From Stagonosporopsis chrysanthemi (lineage: Eukaryota; Ascomycota; Dothideomycetes; Pleosporales; Didymellaceae), in assembly GCA_022560025.1 (NCBI GenBank), contig JAFISE010000301.1:1-26857 (forward strand): 26,857 bases of DNA, read 5' to 3'. Position 1 is the first letter of the stretch; the number at the start of each line of letters is the position of its first letter. Under the pieces are notes generated by a model that was not told the origin of the DNA, ran no database searches, and worked only from the letters and a program-made list of their open reading frames with translations. The translations under genes and the position numbers were made by a program. Below are positions 9,102 to 17,285 of this stretch, piece after piece.

Positions 9102-10271
9102 ATGAGGCTGTCGACAGCATCTGTCCTCCTCACATTCATATCAATTGTCAACAGCAACGCCATTTCCACACATCATGCTCACCAATCTGTCCATCACCTC
9201 CAGTCCCGAGCAGTCAACGTTCCAGCCGAGTGGGAGAAGGCTTGGTGCAGGGGCAGCAAATTCTCTCAAGCCATGATCAGGGACGAAGCCGCCGCAGCCG
9301 CATACGTTACGCCAGTGCGCAGTACCTGGGACGGGACTCTTGTGCAGCAGTTCCGTACGTGGGGATACCGCGAGATCGAAAACCACCGCAGTGAGCTGTG
9401 CGACTTCGGCCCTGACCAACACAATCTACAACGCGCGTTTGCAGAATTGGGGATTGGGACAGCCTCATCGGCTGACGGAGGACCAAACCAATGCTTTTAC
9501 GTGGAACACAAGTACGGACCGACTGTTCAGCGCCCTCCGAATGGGCAGTGGCCGGAGCCAAATCAGCAGTATTACATGGTGGACAACAAGCGGTTTAGGG
9601 TAAGGAGCCCACTCGACCTCTTTGTCGTGTATTAGCTGATCACGCCAGGCAACTGAGGCTTACAGTACCATCGGCATCAACCCCGTCGCTGGTGCAGTGT
9701 ACTTCCTCAACCGCCTCTCGCCCGCCAAAGCAGCACAGGAGAACTGGCAAGTACCGCAGGTCCGCAAGGAATGGCTGCCAGCGCTTGCCTCGAGCTCTGA
9801 CCACGCCTGGGGGTTCTGGAACCGTGCCAACGCCGGTAACTTGGGCGGCATCACGAAGATCTTCTCGTGCATGATCACGAATGAGGTCACGCTGGCGCTG
9901 ATCGACGAGGCACTCAGGACGTATCCACTGGGTCCGGGGGAGGTACGGCCAAGAGGTGTGGAAAAGTGGCCGGGAACTACTTTTCCCATGTGGTATGATG
10001 CTGCCCAGGCTCTGCTCGGTAGACGATCTCCTTTGTCTCCGTTCTCGGTTTGATGTACTGACTGGCTGCAGGCTCACCCAATGGCTTGGGTGTGGGATAT
10101 TTCCTAACCCAGCACAAACACCGCTTGGGCAACAAGTCGGTCGAGAAGATCACTGTCTTTCGCCCAGACAGGGGCGTGATGCCGTACCTACTTTTCTGGA
10201 TCGGAGACGCTCCTCTGAGCTCTCAAGGCCTGTATACGTCCAATGCGGGGCGCGTACGTGCGCGACTATGA
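9102..10271 (+). CDS. Secreted protein of unknown family, tandem paralog 1
   Basis: Three exons, 9102-9599, 9649-10018 and 10072-10271, encode 355 residues. Introns are 49 bp (GTAAGG...CAG, phase 0) and 53 bp (GTAGAC...CAG, phase 1). Residues 1-18 or 1-20 form a signal peptide (MRLSTASVLLTFISIVNSNA), and LQSR at 33-36 may be a propeptide cleavage site. The mature protein has four cysteines (WCRG, LCDF, QCFY, SCM), the first three shared with the neighbour. Motifs shared with the gene at 10523 include WGY, CDF, GGPN.CF, IG.NPVAG, FLNR.SP..AA, LPAL.SSSD.AWGFW, QALLGSPNGL, QHK, KITVFR and LLFW. After LLFW this copy carries about 20 extra residues (DAPLSSQ...RARL). I do not recognise the family; there is no known catalytic motif. 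Secretion is well supported, function unknown. Confidence 0.82.
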
Positions 10272-10522
10272 GCGTCGGTTTTTGAATACTTGGTGATGTG
10301 TTGCGCGTTTGGATACCGATGATAAGTCAATGGCCGTGAGGAGGATGTCATAGCAAACGCAAGGCGGCGGTACGTACTGACGCGTTCGCTGTAGACTCAC
10401 CGCTCCTGTATCAGTATGTTTTTACTTCGTAAATCGGCGCAGAAAATCACTTCCCTCATTTACTTCATTCTCCATTTCTCTCAGCATCATCAAAAACCTA
10501 AAACACTTTCCATCAATCCACG

Positions 10523-11601
10523 ATGAAAACCTCCCTCCTCCTCACTGTCTCCTTCCTCCTCCACCTCGCCCACTCACTCCCCCATCCCCTCAACGTCACA
10601 AGCCTGCAACCACGCGAACACCCCTCCCACCCCTCCTTCGACCTAACACCCTTCATCTGCCGCGGCCTCCGCCTCTCCTGGGCAACCCAGCTGCCCCCGT
10701 CCCTCGCCTCTTCCTTCCTCACCCCAATCACCAGCCCCTTCGCCACCACCTCGTTCAGCGACCTACTCATCCACTGGGGCTACAGCGAAGTCCCCGTCGT
10801 GGGCCACTTGTGCGACTTCGAGGGCACGCACGGGCTGGGCACTGCATTCGCGGCGCTGGGGGTGGATCCCAGGAGCGAGAGGGATGGGGGCCCGAATCGG
10901 TGTTTCCATGTGGTGCATGCGTATGCTGACGAAGAGGGAGAGGGTCGGGCGGTGGGGAGGCAAGGGTATTGGGTTGAGGGGGTGCGGTATGCGGTTGGTT
11001 TTTTCCCTTTTGCTGTCGACTTGTGGAGGCATGTGCAGAAGCTGATACTTGGCAGATGACAGGCGCGCAGTTCTCCATTGGCGTCAACCCTGTCGCGGGC
11101 ATTGTGTTCTTTCTCAATCGCCGGAGCCCGCAGGAGGCAGCGAAGCTGTACTGGGGCCGTGTCGCACTGAGCGAGGAGTTACCTGCGCTGAGGAGCAGCT
11201 CGGATATCGCGTGGGGGTTTTGGACCCGTGAGCGCTGGGGCAGATTGGAGGGGATCAGAGCGTTTATGAGTTTGATGGTGGTCAATGTGGGCACGAGGCG
11301 AATTATTGAAGAAGTGCTCAGGATGCGGTATGGGGAGAATAGCGAGGGGGTGCTGCCGTGGCCAGGGGCGACGTTTGACGTCGATGAGATTGAGGGCCAG
11401 GCCTTGCTGGGTATGTTTGTCAGAAGATCGTAATGCTGAGGCTGATGATAAAATGTAGGATCTCCGAATGGACTGGCAGCGGGCTTCTTTCTAGCACAAC
11501 ATAAGCAGGAATTGGGCGGCGACAAGATCATTGACAAGATTACTGTGTTCCGGTCTGAAAATTACGGATCTCTACCCAATCTGTTGTTCTGGGTAGCTTA
11601 A
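10523..11601 (+). CDS. Secreted protein of unknown family, tandem paralog 2
   Basis: Three exons, 10523-10993, 11056-11410 and 11459-11601, encode 322 residues. Intron 1 (62 bp, GTTGGT...CAG, phase 0) was placed by alignment with the paralog: RYA|MTGAQFSIGVN matches RFR|ATEAYSTIGIN residue for residue. Intron 2 (48 bp, GTATGT...TAG, phase 1) falls at the same site, inside the G of ALLG|SPNG. A signal peptide covers residues 1-18 (MKTSLLLTVSFLLHLAHS), and LQPR at 28-31 mirrors LQSR of the paralog. The N-terminal half has diverged most; the region after intron 1 is well conserved. The fourth cysteine of paralog 1 is replaced (FMSLMVVN versus FSCMITN). The protein stops at LLFWVA. The 250-bp gap to paralog 1 holds a C/T-rich leader before the ATG. 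Function unknown. Confidence 0.82.
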
Positions 11602-11610
11602 TTGACGGTC

Positions 11611-11635
11611 AAAGCGAGCAAAAGCGAGCAAAAGC
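11611..11635. repeat. Short tandem repeat AAAGCGAGCA, 2.5 copies
   Basis: Two exact 10-bp copies and a partial third lie 10 bp after the stop codon of the second secreted paralog, in the 160-bp convergent gap before the GPI-anchored gene. Probably neutral 3' sequence. Confidence 0.8.
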
Positions 11636-11761
11636 ATTGAGTTGAAAGGGTAAAGGACTTGTCGTTCGACATTATATCTATGGTTCTTTATTTTCATCAC
11701 CATGCGCTCTCATACAGCCCACAAGACCACATCGCAGCTACTCAACGTCTGAAATCAGTCT

Positions 11762-12571
11762 TCAGAGCATGCCAAACAGCATGGCCATTAGACCGAACGC
11801 GCCAGTGACGGGCTTGACCGCGTTGGCAACAGCCGCACCAGACGACTGAGACGTACCAGCCGAAGACCCAGTCGCCGTACCAGAGCTTGCCGCAGATCCA
11901 GAAGCCGAAGAAGATCTAGACGACGCAGACCTAGCGCTGCTCGCAGCACTCACACTCGAGCTCGCGCTGGCGCTGGCCGCGCTTCCACTCGATGTAGGCG
12001 TCGCAATAGCTACCGACGTCAGCTGCACAATCCCACCGCCTCGCCAGTCGCCAGGTACTCACCACTGCCAACGTCCCTCACAATGGTAAACGAATCCTCG
12101 CCCAGACTCGTCGCCCAGCAGCCCAGATAGCTCTCTCCGCTGCTCGCACCAGGCGTCGCGACCAGCACGGCCGTGTTGCAGAAGCCCTGATCGCAGCGCA
12201 GACTAGTCGACTGCGCGAAGAGCGTGCCAGCAGAGCAGGAGGACCAGAACACGCAGTTCGAGCCGGAGCAGCACTGCGCCAGAGAACCGGACGAGGAGAG
12301 CGTCGCAGGGAAGTCGCACGAGCGCGCGTCGGAGACTACATACAACGTCACGATGATCAGAAACGGACTTGATCGAGAGCCTACCGGCTACGCAGGCTTG
12401 GAGTTAGTAGAGGTGGTGGGACTCACAGCGCGACGCGCCACTCGCACTGATGTACCCCAGCAGCGCAGGGTCCGATTGCCGCTTCCCCAGCTGTGCTCTG
12501 GCCGTGATTTGTGGGTCCGGCGAGGCGGCCGCGACCGCGACAAGGCTGAGTAGTGCAATTGTTGACTTCAT
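11762..12571 (-). CDS. GPI-anchored, Cys-rich/Ser-rich cell-surface protein
   Basis: Three exons on the minus strand, 12571-12427, 12335-12063 and 12009-11762, give 221 residues. A signal peptide covers about residues 1-16 (MKSTIALLSLVAVAAA). QLGKR at 27-31 is a Kex2-type site. A cysteine-rich central domain follows (SCDFPAT, AQCC, SNCVFWSSC, RCDQGFC, LGCW; eight Cys). After it come about 60 Ser/Ala/Thr-rich residues, probably O-mannosylated, and a C-terminal hydrophobic stretch (GAFGLMAMLFGML) after small residues, as expected for GPI attachment. Intron 2 is 53 bp (GTGAGT...TAG, phase 1). Intron 1 starts at GTGAGT (12426). Its acceptor is either 12336, used here and leaving an even Cys count, or 12381, which has the better CTAAC branch spacing and adds 15 residues. 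Predicted location: plasma membrane or cell wall. Function unknown. Confidence 0.78.
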
Positions 12572-12746
12572 GGCGAGGCGGTTGAGTTCACGATGCTGGA
12601 GACGGACGCGGCACGACGTGACATGAAGAGGTAGTAAATGCAAGGGCGCTGGGCGCCGCACGCCTTCCTTCTCTTGCTGTTGCTGCCGCAGTTCGCGATT
12701 GAGCTAACCGAATGAGAACTAGCCAGGTACCGGACAGGAACCGCGG

Positions 12747-12754
12747 CTTATATT
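12747..12754 (-). promoter_or_regulatory. TATA-like element upstream of the GPI-anchored gene
   Basis: The minus strand reads AATATAAG about 175 bp upstream of the ATG at 12571. This is plausible as a core promoter element but is only a sequence match. Confidence 0.35.
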
Positions 12755-12866
12755 GACACGATAACATTTTCTTGGTGTTGTACGATTTGGGTAAATCAAA
12801 CGATGTTGTGTTGTTGTGCGGGAAAATACCAATGCGTGTCCTTCTGTCCCCGCTGTACGGCCATCT

Positions 12867-14456
12867 TCAATCCCGCTTCTCAGCAACAACAGGCACAATC
12901 ACCCCGTCCTGACTACCTTCAGCTCGCGGACTGGTCAACCCACTTCTGGCCATCTCTGGTGTTGCAGCCCCAAAGCCATTCAGTATCATCATACCGTCCT
13001 CCACGTCGACGTCGTGGAAGTATTTGTAGTCCAGACCCTTCAGCTCATCATCCTCGGTAGCCCTGATGTGACATCCTGGAATTTTGTTGATGATAAACAG
13101 CAGGATGATGGACACCACAAACGACCACGCCGCGCAAGTACATGCCGCGGCAAGCTGGTAGCCCATTTGCTTCCAGTTGTGATCCCACCAGCCTCCTTCG
13201 TACGCGTTGTTCACACCATCCATGGCAGGGACATAGGCGGCTGCGAAGAAACCCGTCAAAATGTCGCCGACAAAACCCCCAACGCCATGGATGGCGAAGA
13301 TATCGAGGCCCTCATCGATCCGGAGGAGGTATTTGTACCGAACAGCGAAGAACGATGCGCATGACGTCAAAGCACCGACAAGAGAGGCGACGTAGATTGG
13401 CACGAAGCCCGCGGCTGGAGTAATGCCGACGAGACCTGCGATGATACCGGAACAAAAGCCTATGATGGAGAACTTTTTGCTAAAGATGTATTCGAGGAGT
13501 ACCCATGCCAGGCCGCCGCCGCAAGCTGCGAGGTTGGTGTTGCAGACCACGTAGATGGAGCGGATAGAGAGGTTGGCGGTAGATGCTCCTGTAACAGGTT
13601 AGGCGATTGTACATGTGAAGATGCTGGAGCCATTTACCATTGAATGCATACCATCCGAACCAGATCAAGATTGTCCCAAGGCCGACAAGGAACGGATTGT
13701 GTGGCTTGAAATGAGGAATCTTGGGATGGTGCGATTCTTTATGCGGATCAACACGCGGACCAAGCATGACAGCCCACGCCAGAGCCGAGAAGCCGGAAGC
13801 GATATGCACTGGCCCACTGCCTGCAAAGTCGTAAACTCCGAGCTGATACAGCCATCCAGCGGGGTTCCACTCGGCGTGTGCCAGTACGTAGTACACAAAC
13901 GTCGTCCAGCACAGCAGAAACAGCATGGAAGGCCACATCCGCCCGCGCTCGAGCATGGCTCCAGCCAAGATCATCGCCGTCGCGGTCACGAAGGTGAAGC
14001 CGAAGCAGGCATACAGTATGTCTGGAATGTCTGGATTGGCCAGTGACGGATACGCCAGAACGTTGTGCAATCCTGCTTTCGAAAGATTGCCGAGGAACGG
14101 ATTCGTGGTGTGTGATTGATACAGCGAATAACCGTAGACCCAGAATTGAATGCCAACCGCGCTGGCGCAGAAGAGCGATTGGAAGATCATGGTCAGGGCG
14201 GCCTTGCGTCTGTGCATGCCGGCATACAGAAAACCGATTGCGGGGGTAATCTGCCTGCGCCGGTCAGCAAGATTTGTTGTAGGTTCTTAGTATGCTCGCC
14301 GACGTACCAACACAGCACTGTGCTGACCAGAAGCCAGCAGAGGTCGCCTTTATCGTACAGCGCATTGAGGTCTTGCGTCATCACATCACCCCCGGTTGGC
14401 ATAACATTATAGTCTGGCCATTCTGTTATTGGTGTAGGAGCTGGAATCTCCGCCAT
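12867..14456 (-). CDS. Ammonium transporter of the Amt/Mep family, Mep2-like
   Basis: Three exons, 14456-14308, 14254-13638 and 13588-12867, encode 495 residues. Introns are 53 bp (GTACGT...CAG, phase 2) and 49 bp (GTAAAT...CAG with CTAAC branch, phase 1), both in usual fungal form. The protein is a polytopic plasma-membrane ammonium channel with about 11 expected membrane spans. Visible family features are ITPAIGFLYAGMHRRKAAL, FTFVTATAMILAGAMLERGR, AHAEWNPAGW, DFAGSGPVHIASG and AIHGVGGFVGDILTG. The DFAG aspartate and both pore histidines (PVHI and AIHG) are present. Retention of the first histidine is the Mep2/AmtB state rather than the Glu state of yeast Mep1/Mep3. The cytosolic tail (ELKGLDYKYFHDVDVEDG) is shorter and more acidic than the usual one. 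ATG 14456 is the first in-frame Met. Three GATAAG sites lie upstream. Confidence 0.93.
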
Positions 14457-14568
14457 ATCCAATGGTAGCTAATTCGTAGAGGCGTGGAAAGGGCGCACGA
14501 ACACGGTGTCGGAAAAGAGCCGTGAAGTCTTGCAGCCATCAGCACACTCTTATATGCAAGCACCCGAG

Positions 14569-14574
14569 CTTATC
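14569..14574 (-). promoter_or_regulatory. GATAAG site, putative AreA/Nit2 binding
   Basis: The minus strand reads GATAAG (GGATAAGC in context), about 115 bp upstream of the transporter ATG. HGATAR is the known core for nitrogen GATA factors of fungi. Confidence 0.55.
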
Positions 14575-14720
14575 CACGCGTCTCGGGTAGGCACGTTGTT
14601 GCACCTTCCAGCTGGGTGCTGCTTTCAATTCGTCCAATAGCGACCATTCCAAGCCCGTGGTATGAACATGCATGGGAAGAACGCACCACAAGCAGAATAG
14701 CGAGACATTGAAATCGCCAG

Positions 14721-14726
14721 CTTATC
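14721..14726 (-). promoter_or_regulatory. GATAAG site, putative AreA/Nit2 binding
   Basis: The minus strand reads CGATAAGC, about 265 bp upstream of the transporter ATG; it is the second GATAAG of this promoter. Confidence 0.5.
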
Positions 14727-14810
14727 GTTACACGCCGTTCCCCAGGATGCTTGGTTCGATGGTTCGGCCATATGGGCAGAGCGGAGCTTCCTGTGTATCT
14801 CTTGGCGAAA

Positions 14811-14816
14811 GATAAG
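14811..14816 (+). promoter_or_regulatory. GATAAG site, putative AreA/Nit2 binding
   Basis: The plus strand reads AGATAAGG, about 355 bp upstream of the transporter ATG; third GATAAG, in the opposite orientation, which GATA factors tolerate. Confidence 0.45.
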
Positions 14817-14878
14817 GACGCGGGGTGAAACATGGGGTACACCTGAGTTCCACACTCACCAACGCAGCCGGCAGCTTC

Positions 14879-16649
14879 TCAACAGGTCTTTGCGACCAGA
14901 TCCCAGCATTTTCGCATGCCGGTTGACAGTGTTTCATTTTCCATGGAGTTGGTGTCGACCCATTTGCGAGCGGGTACGCCATTGCATACAAGGCTATCGG
15001 CCTCGGTCTTATCGGTGATTCGATAATGATAGGCGTGCATTGTAAGCCTCAAATGCGTGAACACATGGACCAATGGGTCGAAGCTAGTAATGTGGCGCGC
15101 TTTAGCCATATCAATGCCGCCGGCAATTAAACTCGAGACGTATGTCTGCGCCGCGGATCTGCGCTGTGCTGCTGTCGTGTCTGACGCCGACATAGTGGCT
15201 TGCGGAAACTGCCAGAGCGATGCTAAAAGACCAGTAGCAGGTCTCTGTTCGATCAGCCATTTGCTTCCTTCGTCCGGGAGGCTTAGTTCGATGAGACAGA
15301 CTGCACAATCCTCCTCTCTTGCTTTCTTCTTCGCTACCTTCTTCGGAAACAGCGAGCAGTATGTATTGACCGTCTTTGATGTACTAGATTTCGTATTCCC
15401 CTTTCGCTTTTTGGACCCAGCAGGCGTTCCCTCGTCTTCACTGTCCACGTGGGAGCTTGCGCTTGGCGTGCCAATCGCGAAGTAGTTGGAGAGAGTGTTC
15501 GTTTGCTTGGCCGATGACTTCCTCTTCTTCGCGGGCTTTTGTTCTTCGTCTGACAGTTCCTCTTCGGGTATTGTTGCCAAGTCCTCGGTATCTAACTGTT
15601 CGCACAACGTGCACGCGTCTTCAATATCGGGTATTGCGCTTGTTGACTGACGATTCTTGGAAAGCGCCAAGCCTTCGCTATAGGCTCGACAAGTTTTCTG
15701 GACAGGACAGTCTTCGCACTTTGGCCGGGGTGTACAAACTGTCGAGCCCAGCTCCATCATTGCTTGATTCCATTGCCCAGGCACATCGCTGAAATCGACT
15801 TGCGGATGATTGGCCGCCTGTTTGATCAATTGATCAGCGACCTTCCAGAGTATATCGGAACACTTTTTGTCTTTGACATCCACGTAGAGTCCCAACTGTC
15901 GACTCAATACTCTTGCAACGTTGCCATCCAACACGGGTTCGGCTCTGCCGAAAGCGATGCTCGATATGGCTCCAGCTGTATACTGACCAATGCCAGGCAG
16001 CTGCAGAAGACCGGAAACTTCGTCTGGCATGAGCTGTGACGGTCCCGCAACGACAGCTTTGGCGCCCTCGTGCAGTCGTGTTGCTCGTGAGTAGTATCCT
16101 AACCCCTTCCAAGCGGCCAGAACTTCATCATGATCTGCGCTCGCAAGGTCCTGTACTGTAGGCCACTTTGAGATCCAGTTGTTGAAGTACGGAATGACCG
16201 TAGAAACCCTGGTCTGTTGAAGCACTATTAATGTGTCAGCAGCTCTATCGTCGGAACACTGTACGTGGCCAAATTGTTCAACAAGTGTATGAATCTCGCC
16301 ATCACTTACTAACTTCGCTAACCCAGACTTCATACGCTCTCTTGTTCAACGCAGCCTTGGTTTCGTCCGAGACAGCTGACGGACGCGATGGATCAATCCA
16401 TGCTTTGCGCCACGGCATGGTCCTCGAGTCTTCAACGCTTGCGAACCATGCCAACAATGCATTCTGCTGGTGCTTGTCTTCAAGAAGAAGGGGAAAGTGA
16501 TAGGCAGTGGAGTGCGCGCGTGTTGGTGCTAGAGCAGTTGCGATGGACTCCTCAGGTTTCTCGAAAGAGATGGTTGTTACGGCTTTCGGCTTTGATTTTG
16601 TGGACGCAACTTTCCCAACTTGAGCAGTTGCAGCACGGCGCGGAGGCAT
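14879..16649 (-). CDS. MYH1: Adenine DNA glycosylase (MutY homolog), removes A opposite 8-oxoguanine
   Basis: Exons 16649-16310 and 16224-14879 encode 561 residues. The 85-bp intron (GTAAGT...TAG, CTGAC branch, phase 1) joins WVSEV to MLQQTRV, restoring the family's most conserved stretch. Visible features: catalytic Glu112 in WVSEVMLQQTRV, helix-hairpin-helix LPGIGQYTAG at 189-198, catalytic Asp213 in VLDGNVARVL, iron-sulfur cysteines 277, 283, 286 and 292, and a C-terminal NUDIX-like domain (CLIELSLPDEGSKWLIEQRP, LASLWQFP, HVFTHLRLTMHAY) that reads 8-oxoG. The linker at about 300-400 is long, acidic and basic by turns, with NLS-like PAKKRK and SKKRK and a PCNA-box-like TNTLSNYF at 355-362. 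The first Cys spacing is five residues, not six, and the usual FSH is FTH. Nuclear base-excision repair role is firm. Confidence 0.94.
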
Positions 16650-17285
16650 AGCGCTGAGGTACCTCACAAATTCGATTGCGACGCGAATGGTGATGGTTGA
16701 TCTTAGGATTGATGATGTGAAAGAAGTGAGATGCAGCGATTGGTCGGTGCGGACGCGTCTCGATCGCGCTAGCATATCAGCGCGACTGATCGACGACCAG
16801 TACAACAAGTAACAATCCACAACTTTAATTAGTTGGCGTCCGGCTGAGGGTGCGTGAATTTCTTCTTATGCCCTTGAAGAAGGCAACGAAGACAAAAATG
16901 AGCAGTCACGATGTGATAGGTCCTTTAAGTTGAATGAACAATATATTGAGCGCGATGCGCCTCCACCGGAGCATGACTTACGCTCTACGGTATGTTGGTG
17001 GTGAAGAAGGACGTTTTCCGACCATGGACCCTCAGCCATCGCTAGCTAGAGCCCAAACTATACAAAAGATCTATAAAGATGAACAAGCGCAGACATCAAT
17101 AATATTACAGGAAATAGAGTTATGCAACGCAAAGGCCCACACGATAATTGGAAACAAACAAGCTTGGTATCGTGCAGACAACAGAATGGCACAAAGAAAG
17201 ACAAGTACAGAGATGGCGTAACGTCGTAGCACCTAAGGATGCAGTAGCCATGAACGCCGACGGACATGTAAAGGGGCCATGTCAT
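16650..17285. other. Intergenic region between MYH1 and the PH-domain gene
   Basis: It holds the 5' flank of MYH1 and the 3' flank of the PH-domain gene, both on the minus strand. From about 16860 it is visibly A/T-richer than the coding DNA. Short ORFs at 16934-17357 overlap on both strands and have no features. No RNA gene or repeat seen. Confidence 0.55.

Larger units (their letters stand above)
14457..14878 (-). promoter_or_regulatory. Promoter region of the ammonium transporter
   Basis: This 422-bp gap lies between the stop of the MutY gene and the transporter start. On the minus strand it holds a TATA-like ATATAAG at 14549-14555, about 95 bp upstream of the ATG, and three GATAAG motifs listed separately. 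No supported ORF. Confidence 0.6.

Noticed and set aside
10767..11537. 256-codon minus-strand frame opposite the second secreted paralog
   Set aside because: The plus-strand model aligns with its tandem paralog across both introns; the antisense frame has no domain and crosses those introns.
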